From contig DLKT01000056.1 in assembly GCA_002477825.1 (NCBI GenBank), positions 1 through 40,502 on the forward strand: 40,502 nucleotides of DNA. Direction: 5' to 3'. Origin of the DNA: Caryophanales bacterium UBA7581 (lineage in GTDB: Bacteria > Bacillota_I > Bacilli_A > RFN20 > CAG-826). The notes below the pieces were generated by a model. That model was not told where the DNA came from. It did not search any database and saw nothing but the letters and a program-made list of their open reading frames with translations. The translations under genes were made by a program, and so were the position numbers. Within the stretch, counting starts at the first letter, position 1; each line of letters opens with the position of its first letter. Positions 24,544-32,028 of this stretch are shown here, piece by piece.

Positions 24544-25360
24544 TGCACATAGTGATGCTTTATTTGGAATCATTCATTATCCAGAAAAGAGTTTATTAGA
24601 ATCCTGGCCTAAAGAATATTATGGAATATTGAATTATTATTTTAAGGGCACAGAATCCTATGATTCTTTTCTTTTTATTTTAGAAAAAATAAGAGAATTA
24701 AAAAAAGACTTACCACCTTTATGCTTATTAGGGATTGAAGGCTTAGGTCCTATGAAAAGTATAGATGATTTAGAAAAATTAAAAAGTGTAGGTATCCGTT
24801 CTTTAATGCTTACTTGGAACGATGAAAATAAGTGGGCGACGGGCGCGTTAGGAAATCCTCAACATGGGCTCACGAGTGTAGGAAAAAAACTATTAAAGCG
24901 AATGGGAGAGGAAGACTTTATTTTAGATTTATCTCATCTAAACGAAAAGTCGTTTTGGGACGCTATCCCCCTTTTTAAAGGCAAGGTTTTTGCGTCGCAT
25001 TCAAATTGCTTTTCTTTATCTCAACATGTTCGAAATCTAACCGATGCACAAATACTAGCCATTGCAAAAAGAAGAGGCGTAATTGGTGTTAATGCTTACG
25101 CTCCTTTTGTAGGCGGAAAAGAAAATATCGATACGTATATCGATCATTTAGAGCATATCCGTGATTTAGTAGGCATTCAAGTTCCATGTTTTGGCTTTGA
25201 TTTTGATGATTATTTATCGGATGTTCCTACGACAATAAAAGAAGTAAGATCACATCAAGACATATTTAAAATTATCTTAAGAATGCAAGAAAGAGGATGG
25301 TCTAAAGAGGAAATTGACGCGGTTTGCTATAAAAACATTTCGCGCTTTTTAAATCTATGA
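24533..25360 (+). CDS. Membrane dipeptidase-like protein (peptidase family M19)
   Basis: This 275-residue zinc hydrolase of the renal-dipeptidase family has likely ligands at His 6 and Asp 8 in DAHSDA, Glu 69 in LLGIEGLG, His 156 in ASHSN and His 165 in SQHVRNLTD. The segment FILDLSHLNEKSFWD matches the family's DLSH motif. It is a little shorter than most bacterial homologues (about 310). It has no signal peptide, so it is probably cytoplasmic. Members cleave dipeptides, some with a D-residue, so a role in peptide or wall-fragment salvage is possible. The start lies 11 bases inside trxB. It ends in TGA and is followed 32 bases later by whiA. Confidence 0.88.
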   Translation: MIFDAHSDALFGIIHYPEKSLLESWPKEYYGILNYYFKGTESYDSFLFILEKIRELKKDLPPLCLLGIEGLGPMKSIDDLEKLKSVGIRSLMLTWNDENKWATGALGNPQHGLTSVGKKLLKRMGEEDFILDLSHLNEKSFWDAIPLFKGKVFASHSNCFSLSQHVRNLTDAQILAIAKRRGVIGVNAYAPFVGGKENIDTYIDHLEHIRDLVGIQVPCFGFDFDDYLSDVPTTIKEVRSHQDIFKIILRMQERGWSKEEIDAVCYKNISRFLNL

Positions 25361-25392
25361 TAAAATAAACAAAAAAGAAGGGAGAGATAAAA

Positions 25393-26355
25393 ATGAATGA
25401 ACCGACTCTTTCATTTACCCAAGAAATTAAAGAAGAACTTGTATCTCTTCCTAGAGAAGATGAAGAAAAAAGAGCGATTTTATCCGCTTTTTGTGCGATG
25501 AATGGGCGTGTTTTAATTCAAAATAAACACACCATTTTAATTTTAGAAAATGAAAATGCAAAAGTAATTAAGTATTTTTATTTGCTCATTCAAGAAAGAT
25601 ATCAAGTGACGCCAAGCATTGCGTATCGTAGAAAAATTCGCTTTGATAAGAAGACTTGTTTTACGTTAAAAATCGAAGAAAAAGCGGATATGATTCTAGA
25701 AGATTTAGAAATTTCTTTATGGGATAAACAAGCAGATAAATCCTTTGTAAGAAAAGATAATGTGGTTCGTAATTTTTTAGCCGGCGCGTTTTTAGCTGGT
25801 GGCTCTTGTAATGCACCGCAAAGTTCCAATTATCATTTAGAAATGGCTTTTTTAAATGAAGAGATGGCTAAGTATATTTTAAAGCTCCTTGAAAAAATTA
25901 AAACCATGCAGTTTAAGGCTAAAATGATTACGAGACGAAATCATTTTGTTGTCTATATTAAAAAATCGGATCAAATCGTTAACTTTATTGCTTATATTGG
26001 AGCGTCTAATTCATGTTTGACTTTTGAGGAAGTTCGTGTGGAAAGAGACTTTGTTAATAACGATAATCGTTTACAAATCTGTACTTACGCTAATTATCAA
26101 AAGACAACTTCTTCGGCTAAAAAACAATTAGAGGACATTGAGATTATTGATAGAAGTTTAGGTATTAGTAATATTCAAAATGAAAAGATGAAAATTTTAT
26201 GTTTGTTAAGAAGAGAAAATGAAGATGCTTCTATGCAGGAATTAGCGGATTTATTACAAGAAGAAATCGGAAAGTTTGTTTCTAAATCTTCCATTAATCA
26301 TTTATTCCGTGCGATTCATGAATTAGCGGAAAAATATCGAGGATCTCAATCATGA
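25393..26355 (+). CDS. whiA: DNA-binding protein WhiA
   Basis: This 320-residue protein has the WhiA layout. The N-terminal start reads SFTQEIKEELVSL. A LAGLIDADG-type module includes NFLAGAFLAGGSCNAP near residue 131. The C-terminal helix-turn-helix region contains SMQELADLLQEEIGK and SKSSINHLFRAIHELAEKY. WhiA influences cell division and chromosome segregation in Firmicutes and sporulation in actinobacteria. It normally follows rapZ and yvcK, but here its upstream neighbour is the M19 dipeptidase. The ribosome-binding site is GGGAGA, about nine bases upstream. Its stop overlaps the next start by four bases (ATGA). Confidence 0.95.
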   Translation: MNEPTLSFTQEIKEELVSLPREDEEKRAILSAFCAMNGRVLIQNKHTILILENENAKVIKYFYLLIQERYQVTPSIAYRRKIRFDKKTCFTLKIEEKADMILEDLEISLWDKQADKSFVRKDNVVRNFLAGAFLAGGSCNAPQSSNYHLEMAFLNEEMAKYILKLLEKIKTMQFKAKMITRRNHFVVYIKKSDQIVNFIAYIGASNSCLTFEEVRVERDFVNNDNRLQICTYANYQKTTSSAKKQLEDIEIIDRSLGISNIQNEKMKILCLLRRENEDASMQELADLLQEEIGKFVSKSSINHLFRAIHELAEKYRGSQS

Positions 26356-26576
26356 ACATTCAACAACAATTAGGTATGCGTATTGCTTATTTAAGAAAGC
26401 AAAAAAAGTGGACACAGGAGGATTTAGCCTTTTATGCCCAGGTAAATAAAAATTATATTAGTGATTTAGAAAACGGAAGAAGAAATCCATCCGTTGAAAT
26501 TTTATTTCGCATTGCTCAAGCTTTATCGATTACAATGGAATTTCTCTTTAAAGGAATTCAACCTTTTGAAGAATAA
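26352..26576 (+). CDS. XRE-family helix-turn-helix regulator
   Basis: This 74-residue protein is essentially a single Cro/CI-type helix-turn-helix. It contains MRIAYLRKQKKWTQEDLAF, then VNKNYISDLENGRRNPSV, with the recognition helix and the conserved E-N-G-R-R-N-P stretch, then LFRIAQALSITMEFLF. It starts four bases inside whiA, so the two are translationally coupled and probably act together or share regulation. No sensor or partner domain is present. Its 3' end runs 19 bases into the 3' end of the convergent clpP gene, so opposing transcription could interfere. Confidence 0.9.
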   Translation: MNIQQQLGMRIAYLRKQKKWTQEDLAFYAQVNKNYISDLENGRRNPSVEILFRIAQALSITMEFLFKGIQPFEE

Positions 26577-27145
26577 AGCACCTCATCAATTAAGCCATAA
26601 TCTTTTGCTTCTTCAGCACTTAAAAAATAATCACGATCTGTATCCATGTTAATTTGGCTCAGATCTTTTTTTGTGGCTTTTGCTAGTATTTTATTTAACT
26701 TTTCTTTTAAATAGATAAGACGTTTAATGGTGATTTCCATATCACTCACTTGACCTTCGCTTCCACCTAATGGTTGATGAATCATAATTTCGGTATTTTC
26801 TAAAGCGTAGCGCTTATCTCCAGACGCTAATAAAAAAGCGGCCATGGAAGCGCAGAGTCCCATACCAATGGTAATAATGGGGTTAGGAACTTTTTTCATA
26901 ATATCAAATATCGCTAGACCTGCGTGGACCGCGCCACCAGGAGAATGAATGTAAATTGTAATCGGCGTCTTTTCATCTTTGGCACTTAAGTATAATATTT
27001 CAGAAACTAACAAAGAAGCCATATCTTGATTAATTTCTCCACATAACATAATAATTCTTTCTTCTAACAACATGGAGAATAAATCCATACTGGTTCTTCC
27101 TCCAAATTGCTCTTTGGTAATCATAGGAATTACTGGCATTTTCAT
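26558..27145 (-). CDS. clpP: ATP-dependent Clp protease proteolytic subunit
   Basis: This 195-residue serine peptidase forms the barrel that degrades proteins fed by ClpX or ClpC ATPases. The catalytic triad is visible: Ser near residue 100 in GLCASMAAFLL, His 123 in MIHQPLGG, and Asp near 172 in DRDYFLSAEEA. The first loop reads HSPGGAVHAG, where most ClpPs have SPGGSVTAG; this is a mild variation. Start ATG 27145 has AAAGG five bases upstream; a GTG one codon earlier is less likely. It is the only minus-strand gene of this middle region and converges with the XRE gene, overlapping it by 19 bases. No CtsR or CIRCE box was seen upstream. Confidence 0.96.
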   Translation of the reverse strand: MKMPVIPMITKEQFGGRTSMDLFSMLLEERIIMLCGEINQDMASLLVSEILYLSAKDEKTPITIYIHSPGGAVHAGLAIFDIMKKVPNPIITIGMGLCASMAAFLLASGDKRYALENTEIMIHQPLGGSEGQVSDMEITIKRLIYLKEKLNKILAKATKKDLSQINMDTDRDYFLSAEEAKDYGLIDEVLYSSKG

Positions 27146-27247
27146 CACACCTTTCTAATAAAAGGATAGTCATAAAAAAGTTTTTTTATTCATAAAATAA
27201 CAATAAGAGTCAGAGTGAAAAAAGTTTTATTGCAAAGAATAAAATAA

Positions 27248-27259
27248 AAGGATATCCTT
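27248..27259. promoter_or_regulatory. 12-bp palindrome AAGGATATCCTT in the clpP divergent region
   Basis: A perfect palindrome lies directly before a -10-like TATTAT (27259-27264) of the downstream membrane-protein gene and in the divergent region of clpP. It may be an operator. No strong -35 was found. Confidence 0.3.
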
Positions 27260-27284
27260 ATTATAGAAATAGGAGGATTTTCTA

Positions 27285-27794
27285 ATGAAAAACAAAAATC
27301 AATTGCTATATTTTTCCTATCTACTTGTCATCGCTATTATGGTTTTTTTCGAAATTATTATTTATCCCATTATGTGCATCAATGAATGGAATGATTTTTT
27401 TACGAATTTATTTGGATGCATATTTAATCAACAAATGTTTATTACCCTTGTCGCTATCGGCGTAGGAGCATGTATGCTAAATAAAAAGGCGAGAGCATGG
27501 AGCGTTCGTTTCCTCACCGTCTTTATTTCATTTGCCATCTTTGATTTGTTCATTCGTACAGGGGTCATCATGGTACAGTTTTTTACCTATTTAGGCTATA
27601 GAAATTCGAGTGAGAAAACTTGGGTTATATTACATTCGGTTTTCTATATCCTTGCCTTAGGACAATTTATCGCAGTTTTAATCATTACCAAACCTTGGGA
27701 AAAATATGTTTTGGGTTTCAAATCCATTGATGCAATAGAAACGGAATTAGATTTAGAGCAAGTCAATCAAGAAATTAAAGAATTTGAAAAGTAA
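27285..27794 (+). CDS. Small four-helix membrane protein of unknown function
   Basis: This 169-residue protein has four hydrophobic segments (about 7-29, 43-62, 74-98 and 111-133) and a short acidic cytoplasmic end. The family is not recognised. AGGAGG eight bases upstream supports the start. Aromatic residues and Ile dominate. There are no repeated charged motifs or Cys pairs that would suggest a known transporter or enzyme. It sits between clpP and gap, the place where Bacillus-type genomes often have the glycolytic regulator cggR, but it does not resemble CggR. It is followed by its own terminator, so it is a single-gene unit. Confidence 0.75.
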   Translation: MKNKNQLLYFSYLLVIAIMVFFEIIIYPIMCINEWNDFFTNLFGCIFNQQMFITLVAIGVGACMLNKKARAWSVRFLTVFISFAIFDLFIRTGVIMVQFFTYLGYRNSSEKTWVILHSVFYILALGQFIAVLIITKPWEKYVLGFKSIDAIETELDLEQVNQEIKEFEK

Positions 27795-27807
27795 AAGAAA
27801 AGCATAA

Positions 27808-27821
27808 TGTAAGCGCTTATT
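27808..27821 (+). promoter_or_regulatory. Possible catabolite-responsive element upstream of gap
   Basis: TGTAAGCGCTTATT fits the CcpA site pattern TGWAARCGYTWNCW at 13 of 14 positions. It lies about 110 bases upstream of the gap -10, with a terminator in between, where a factor would activate rather than block. A chance match is possible. Confidence 0.35.
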
Positions 27822-27847
27822 TTCAAAGTTTACAATTAGAAAAAATA

Positions 27848-27882
27848 AAAAGGTCTTCTTTTTGAGACCTTTTCTTTCTTTT
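27848..27882 (+). terminator. Terminator before gap
   Basis: AAAAGGTCT (27848-27856) pairs with AGACCTTTT (27865-27873) across an 8-base loop, followed by a T-rich tract. Confidence 0.85.
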
Positions 27883-27930
27883 ATAAAGAAAAAATGCATT
27901 AAAAACACTACAAAAATATGAAAAATGTAT

Positions 27931-27936
27931 TATAAT
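27931..27936 (+). promoter_or_regulatory. -10 of the glycolytic gap-pgk-tpiA operon
   Basis: Perfect TATAAT, 41 bases before the gap start. The -35 region (CTACAA, 27908-27913) is poor, which suggests an activator or another feature compensates. Confidence 0.6.
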
Positions 27937-27977
27937 ATAGAGCGTAAGCAAACTAGAAAAAAAGGAGGACATTAAAT

Positions 27978-29006
27978 ATGTCAGTTAAAGTTGCTATTAA
28001 TGGTTTTGGCCGTATTGGTCGTCTTGCATTTAGACAAATGTTTGGCGCTGATGGCTATGAAGTCGTTGCTATCAACGATCTTACGAGCCCAAAGATGTTG
28101 GCTCATTTATTAAAGTACGATTCTGCACAAGGTCGTTATGCCTTAGCAGATAAAGTTACTTGCTCTGAAGAAGGCGCTGAAGAAGGTTGGATTGCCGTCG
28201 ATGGTAAGAAGATCAGAATCTATGCCGAAAAAGATGCGAGAAACTGCCCATGGGGAGAATTAGACGTCGATGTCGTATTAGAATGTACAGGTTTCTATTG
28301 CTCCAAAGAAAAATCCATGGCTCATATCGAAGCCGGTGCAAAGAAAGTAATTATTTCTGCTCCAGCAGGAAAAGATTTAAAGACCATCGTTTATGGTGTT
28401 AACGAAGGCACTTTAACCGACGAAGATGTCGTCATCTCTGCTGCTTCTTGTACCACCAACTGCTTAGCCCCAATGGCGAAAGCATTAAATGACTTAGCAC
28501 CAATTCAATCCGGTATCATGACCACTGTTCATGCTTACACCGGTGACCAAATGGTTTTAGACGGACCACACAGAAAAGGCGATTTACGTAGAGCAAGAGC
28601 TGCTGCCGTTAACATCGTTCCTAACTCCACTGGTGCTGCTAAAGCTATCGGCTTAGTCATTCCAGAATTAAACGGAAAATTAATCGGTTCTGCACAACGT
28701 GTTCCAGTGCCAACTGGTTCTACCACCATTCTTGTCGCTGTTGTTAAAGCCGACAATTTAACAGTTGCAGACGTTAACGCTGCTATGAAAGCAAAATCTA
28801 GCCCATCCTTTGGCTATACAGAAGAACTTCTTGTTTCCTCTGATATCGTCGGAATTACTTATGGTTCCTTATTCGATGCCACCCAAACCATGGTTACCAA
28901 AATCAGTGATGGTTTATACCATGTTCAAGTCGTCGCTTGGTACGATAATGAAAATTCCTACACCTGCCAATTCGTTCGTTTAGCAAAAGCTTTTGCTAAG
29001 GCCTAG
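27978..29006 (+). CDS. gap: Glyceraldehyde-3-phosphate dehydrogenase
   Basis: This 342-residue glycolytic enzyme forms 1,3-bisphosphoglycerate with NAD(P). The NAD-binding start is INGFGRIGR. The catalytic Cys 158 is in SAASCTTNCLAP, and the paired His is near 185 in TTVHAYTGDQ. The C-terminus has WYDNENSYTCQFVRLA. Asn-Asp at AINDLTSP indicates NAD preference. Length is normal. The ribosome-binding site is AAAGGAGG, nine bases upstream. It is the first gene of the gap-pgk-tpiA set. The last codons contain a perfect 20-base palindrome (28980-28999), and a strong hairpin follows before pgk, which may tune expression of the two downstream genes. Confidence 0.97.
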   Translation: MSVKVAINGFGRIGRLAFRQMFGADGYEVVAINDLTSPKMLAHLLKYDSAQGRYALADKVTCSEEGAEEGWIAVDGKKIRIYAEKDARNCPWGELDVDVVLECTGFYCSKEKSMAHIEAGAKKVIISAPAGKDLKTIVYGVNEGTLTDEDVVISAASCTTNCLAPMAKALNDLAPIQSGIMTTVHAYTGDQMVLDGPHRKGDLRRARAAAVNIVPNSTGAAKAIGLVIPELNGKLIGSAQRVPVPTGSTTILVAVVKADNLTVADVNAAMKAKSSPSFGYTEELLVSSDIVGITYGSLFDATQTMVTKISDGLYHVQVVAWYDNENSYTCQFVRLAKAFAKA

Positions 29007-29054
29007 GCGTTTACTAAACTCATTTATAGGCGCCTAGTTTAGGCGCCTATTTTC
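29004..29054 (+). promoter_or_regulatory. Hairpin with an alternative fold between gap and pgk
   Basis: ATAGGCGCCTA (29026-29036) pairs with TAGGCGCCTAT (29040-29050) across GTT, an eleven-pair stem followed by only three more T. An exclusive alternative exists: TAGGCG (29004-29009) with CGCCTA (29044-29049), plus CTAAACT (29014-29020) with AGTTTAG (29036-29042). The pattern resembles an attenuator or a partial terminator. Confidence 0.5.
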
Positions 29055-29078
29055 TTGACCAAAAGGAGAAATATAATT

Positions 29079-30284
29079 ATGAAAAAAGTCAATGAATTAA
29101 ATGTCGAAGGAAAAGTCGTTTTAGTCCGTTGTGATTTCAATGTCCCATTAAAAGATGGAGCCATTCGCGATGACAACAGAATTCGTGCCGCTCTTCCTAC
29201 CATTCAAGAACTCATTTCCAAAGGTGCTAAAGTGGTCTTAATGTCTCACTTAGGCAAAGTTGATCACAAAGATCCAGTGAAATGTGAAGAAAACAAAAAG
29301 AAAAACAACTTAGCTCCAGTTGCAGTTCGCTTAGGCGAATTATTAAATAAAGATGTTGCTTTCTGTCCAGAAACTCGTGGAGCAGCATTAAAAGAAGCAG
29401 TTGAAAAATTAAATAATGGTGATGTTTTATTAGTTCAAAACACCCGTTATGAAAAAGGTGAAACCAAAAATGATCCAGAATTAGCCAAGGAATGGGCTTC
29501 TTTAGCCGATGCCTTCGTTATGGATGCTTTCGGTTCCGCTCACCGTGCCCATGCTTCTACCTATGGCGTTCCTGAAATCTTAAAAGCCGAAGGTAAAGAA
29601 GTCGCTATCGGTTATTTAGTTGAAAAAGAAGTCAACAACTTAGCTAAAGTCGTTGATTGCCAAGAACGTCCATACATCGCTATCTTAGGTGGATTTAAAG
29701 TTTCTGATAAGATTAAAGTTATCGAAAGCTTACTCAAGAAATGCGATAAGATTTTAATTGGTGGCGCTATGGCATATACCTTCTTAAAAGCCTTAGGTTA
29801 TGAAATCGGTGTTTCTCCATGTGAAATGGATCAACTCGATTATGCCAAACGTTGCTACGAAGAAGCTAACGGACGCATTATGCTTCCAATCGACTTCGTC
29901 ATTGCTAATTCTTTTGATAACCCAACTGAAATCCTTGTTACCGAAGAACGTAACGTTTTAGATGGCTTTGAAGGTATGGACATTGGTCCAAAGACCATTG
30001 CTTTATATTCTGAAGAAATTAGCAAAGCTAAGACCGTTTTCTGGAATGGACCAATGGGTGTTTTTGAAAAAGAACAATTTACCGCAGGTACCATTGCGAT
30101 TTGTAAAGCATGTGCAGCGATTAAAGATCACGCCTTTACCGTTTGTGGTGGTGGTGACTCCGCAGCCGCTGTTAAACAATTTGGCTATAAAGAAGAATTC
30201 TCTCACGTTTCTACCGGTGGCGGTGCTTCCTTAGAAATGATCGAAAATGATGGACATCTTCCAGGTATTGATATTATTCGTTAG
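29079..30284 (+). CDS. pgk: Phosphoglycerate kinase
   Basis: This 401-residue enzyme makes ATP from 1,3-bisphosphoglycerate. The hallmark VVLVRCDFNVPL is near residue 13, followed by DDNRIRAALPTIQ and LMSHLGK, the substrate-binding Arg/His region. Other motifs are DAFGSAHRAHAST near 150, ILGGFKVSDKI, FWNGPMGVFE and the GGGDSAAAVKQFG nucleotide loop near the C-terminus. ATG 29079 is chosen for AAAAGGAG ten bases upstream; a TTG eight codons earlier lies before it and is unlikely. It is separated from gap by a hairpin and from tpiA by nine bases, so it belongs to the same transcript. Confidence 0.97.
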   Translation: MKKVNELNVEGKVVLVRCDFNVPLKDGAIRDDNRIRAALPTIQELISKGAKVVLMSHLGKVDHKDPVKCEENKKKNNLAPVAVRLGELLNKDVAFCPETRGAALKEAVEKLNNGDVLLVQNTRYEKGETKNDPELAKEWASLADAFVMDAFGSAHRAHASTYGVPEILKAEGKEVAIGYLVEKEVNNLAKVVDCQERPYIAILGGFKVSDKIKVIESLLKKCDKILIGGAMAYTFLKALGYEIGVSPCEMDQLDYAKRCYEEANGRIMLPIDFVIANSFDNPTEILVTEERNVLDGFEGMDIGPKTIALYSEEISKAKTVFWNGPMGVFEKEQFTAGTIAICKACAAIKDHAFTVCGGGDSAAAVKQFGYKEEFSHVSTGGGASLEMIENDGHLPGIDIIR

Positions 30285-30293
30285 GTGCTATTT

Positions 30294-31052
30294 ATGAGAA
30301 AAAAATTACTTTTAGGCAATTGGAAGATGAACAAAACAACGCAAGAAGCAAAAGAATTTGCGACACTTTCAATTGAATTAGCTAAATCAGCTAAAAAGAA
30401 AAACATTGATATTGGTGTAGCTCCAACTTTCCTAAGTTTAGATGTCGTTCGTAAGAACAATCCTTACTTAATTGTTGCCGCTCAAAACGTCAATGAACAT
30501 GACTCTGGTGCTTATACTGGAGAAGTATCCGTTCCTATGCTTGAAGAACTTGATATTTCTTGGTGTATCATTGGACACTCAGAAAGAAGAACCTATAACA
30601 ACGAAACCAGTGAAGCTTGTAACTTAAAAATGCTTCGTTTATTAAAGAGCAATATGGTTCCTGTGTATTGTGTGGGTGAAACCTTAGCACAATATGAAGC
30701 AGGAAAAACCAAAGATATTGTTCGTGAACAAATCATTTTAGGTATGAAGGATATTTCGAAAGAAGATGCAACTTCTGTAGTGATTGCTTATGAACCAATT
30801 TGGTCCATTGGCACCGGCAAAAATGCTAGCAAAGAAATCGCTGAAGATGTTTGCAAATTCATTCGTGATACCTTACAAGAACTCTATGGTAAAGAAATTG
30901 CTGATCAAATCCGTATTCTCTATGGTGGCTCAGTAAAACCTGAAAATATTCACGCATACTTAACGATGCCAGATATCGATGGTGCTTTAGTTGGAGGCGC
31001 TTCTTTGAAGCTTGATTCTTTCCAAGCCTTACTTCAAAACATTGAGGACTAG
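30294..31052 (+). CDS. tpiA: Triosephosphate isomerase
   Basis: This 252-residue TIM barrel interconverts dihydroxyacetone phosphate and glyceraldehyde-3-phosphate. The catalytic Lys is in LLLGNWKMNKT, His in CIIGHSERR, and Glu in AYEPIWSIGTG. The phosphate-binding ILYGGSVKPEN and GALVGGASL are present. Start ATG 30294 uses AGGTG six bases upstream, which overlaps the pgk stop. A GTG at 30285 is less likely. It closes the glycolytic operon; phosphoglycerate mutase and enolase, often next in Bacilli, are not here. The terminator begins within the last codons. Confidence 0.97.
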   Translation: MRKKLLLGNWKMNKTTQEAKEFATLSIELAKSAKKKNIDIGVAPTFLSLDVVRKNNPYLIVAAQNVNEHDSGAYTGEVSVPMLEELDISWCIIGHSERRTYNNETSEACNLKMLRLLKSNMVPVYCVGETLAQYEAGKTKDIVREQIILGMKDISKEDATSVVIAYEPIWSIGTGKNASKEIAEDVCKFIRDTLQELYGKEIADQIRILYGGSVKPENIHAYLTMPDIDGALVGGASLKLDSFQALLQNIED

Positions 31053-31074
31053 TTATTTAACTAGTTCTTTTTTT
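31046..31074 (+). terminator. Terminator of the gap-pgk-tpiA operon
   Basis: ACTAGTT (31048-31054) pairs with AACTAGT (31059-31065), extended by two G pairs, followed by seven T. It overlaps the tpiA stop codon. Confidence 0.85.
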
Positions 31075-31128
31075 ACAGTTTCTCAATATGTCTAATATTC
31101 TTTACTATGATTTTAGTGCATAATAATG

Positions 31129-31134
31129 TATAAT
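31129..31134 (+). promoter_or_regulatory. -10 of the Bax-inhibitor-1-like gene
   Basis: TATAAT, 28 bases before the start codon. The -35 region is weak. Confidence 0.5.
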
Positions 31135-31162
31135 GTACTCAACAATAAAAGGAGGTTTTATT

Positions 31163-31849
31163 ATGGAAATTGAAGTTAAATCAAAACAAAGTACTTTTAC
31201 TGGATTAATGGCAAAATCCTTTGCTTGGATGGCGTTAGCGTTATTAATCACAGCGGGGGTCGCTATTGGTGGTAGTTTACTACTTACTTCGGGAGTTATC
31301 CCAGCAGACACTTATCTTTACATTTTGATTGGCGCTAGTGTATTACAATTAATCTTATTGTTTGTCATTCAAGGAACTGGTCTTCTTTCAAAAAAGCAGG
31401 GTTCTGCTATACTTCCATTTATTTTATATGCAGTTTGTACAGGCTTTTTAATCTCATCCGTTGTGGCATTTACCGAAGCAACCGTGCTTCTATATGCACT
31501 AGGCGCAACCGTAATTTGCTTTGGCTCAATGGCTTTAGTAGGTTATTTTAGTAAGGCAAATATGAAAGTTGTCTATCTTATCGCAATGGGATTAGGTATT
31601 GGCGCTTTACTTCTTACTTTCTTAAACTGGATATTCGGAGTGAATGATACACTCTATTGGATTATCTCTTACGTCTTCTTTGCTTTTATTCTATTAATTA
31701 CCAGTTATGATGTATGGCAAATGAAAAGACTATCAGAATCCGGTTATTATGACACAAATTTAGCAGTTTTCTGTGCATTCCAAATCTATTATGATTTCAT
31801 TATGATTTTCCTTCGTGTGATTCAATTCTTTGGAAGAAATAGAAATTAA
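31163..31849 (+). CDS. Bax inhibitor-1/YccA-family membrane protein
   Basis: This 228-residue integral membrane protein has about seven hydrophobic segments. The start has TFTGLMAKSFAWMALALLI. The C-terminus carries the family hallmark ITSYDVWQMKRL, then AVFCAFQIYYDFIMIFLRVI and FFGRNRN, including the Asp residues thought to form the pH-sensitive latch of the bacterial calcium-leak channel YetJ. Membership is well supported; function in this cell (calcium leak, membrane stress) is only family-based. Start ATG 31163 has AAAAGGAGGT seven bases upstream. It is a single-gene unit between two terminators. Confidence 0.88.
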   Translation: MEIEVKSKQSTFTGLMAKSFAWMALALLITAGVAIGGSLLLTSGVIPADTYLYILIGASVLQLILLFVIQGTGLLSKKQGSAILPFILYAVCTGFLISSVVAFTEATVLLYALGATVICFGSMALVGYFSKANMKVVYLIAMGLGIGALLLTFLNWIFGVNDTLYWIISYVFFAFILLITSYDVWQMKRLSESGYYDTNLAVFCAFQIYYDFIMIFLRVIQFFGRNRN

Positions 31850-31890
31850 GTGCTATTCGTTGTATGATTTAAAAATGAAGTGGTCATACT

Positions 31891-31931
31891 AAAGACGGTA
31901 AGAAGAGATTTCTTCCGTCTTTTATTTTTTT
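31891..31931 (+). terminator. Terminator after the Bax-inhibitor-1-like gene
   Basis: AAAGACGG (31891-31898) pairs with CCGTCTTT (31915-31922), with an inner AGAA/TTCT extension and a T-rich tail. Confidence 0.85.
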
Positions 31932-31949
31932 AAAATCAATGTATGACTC

Positions 31950-31990
31950 TTGAAAGGATTTTGTCATTACGCTATATTATAAATATAGCG
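31950..31990 (+). promoter_or_regulatory. Promoter and palindromic operator of the maltose-type operon
   Basis: TTGAAA (31950-31955), a 17-base spacer and TATATT (31973-31978). Perfect 9-base arms CGCTATATT (31970-31978) and AATATAGCG (31982-31990) flank ATA and cover the -10 and the start site, as expected for a repressor operator. No regulator gene is adjacent. Confidence 0.7.
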
Positions 31991-32028
31991 ATGTCCCAAA
32001 GAGAGCATCAAGAAAGGGAAAAAGATTT

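Noticed and set aside
29055..29077. TTGACC and TATAAT before pgk as a promoter
   Set aside because: The spacer is only 11 bases; the second element is the A+T-rich leader next to the ribosome-binding site.
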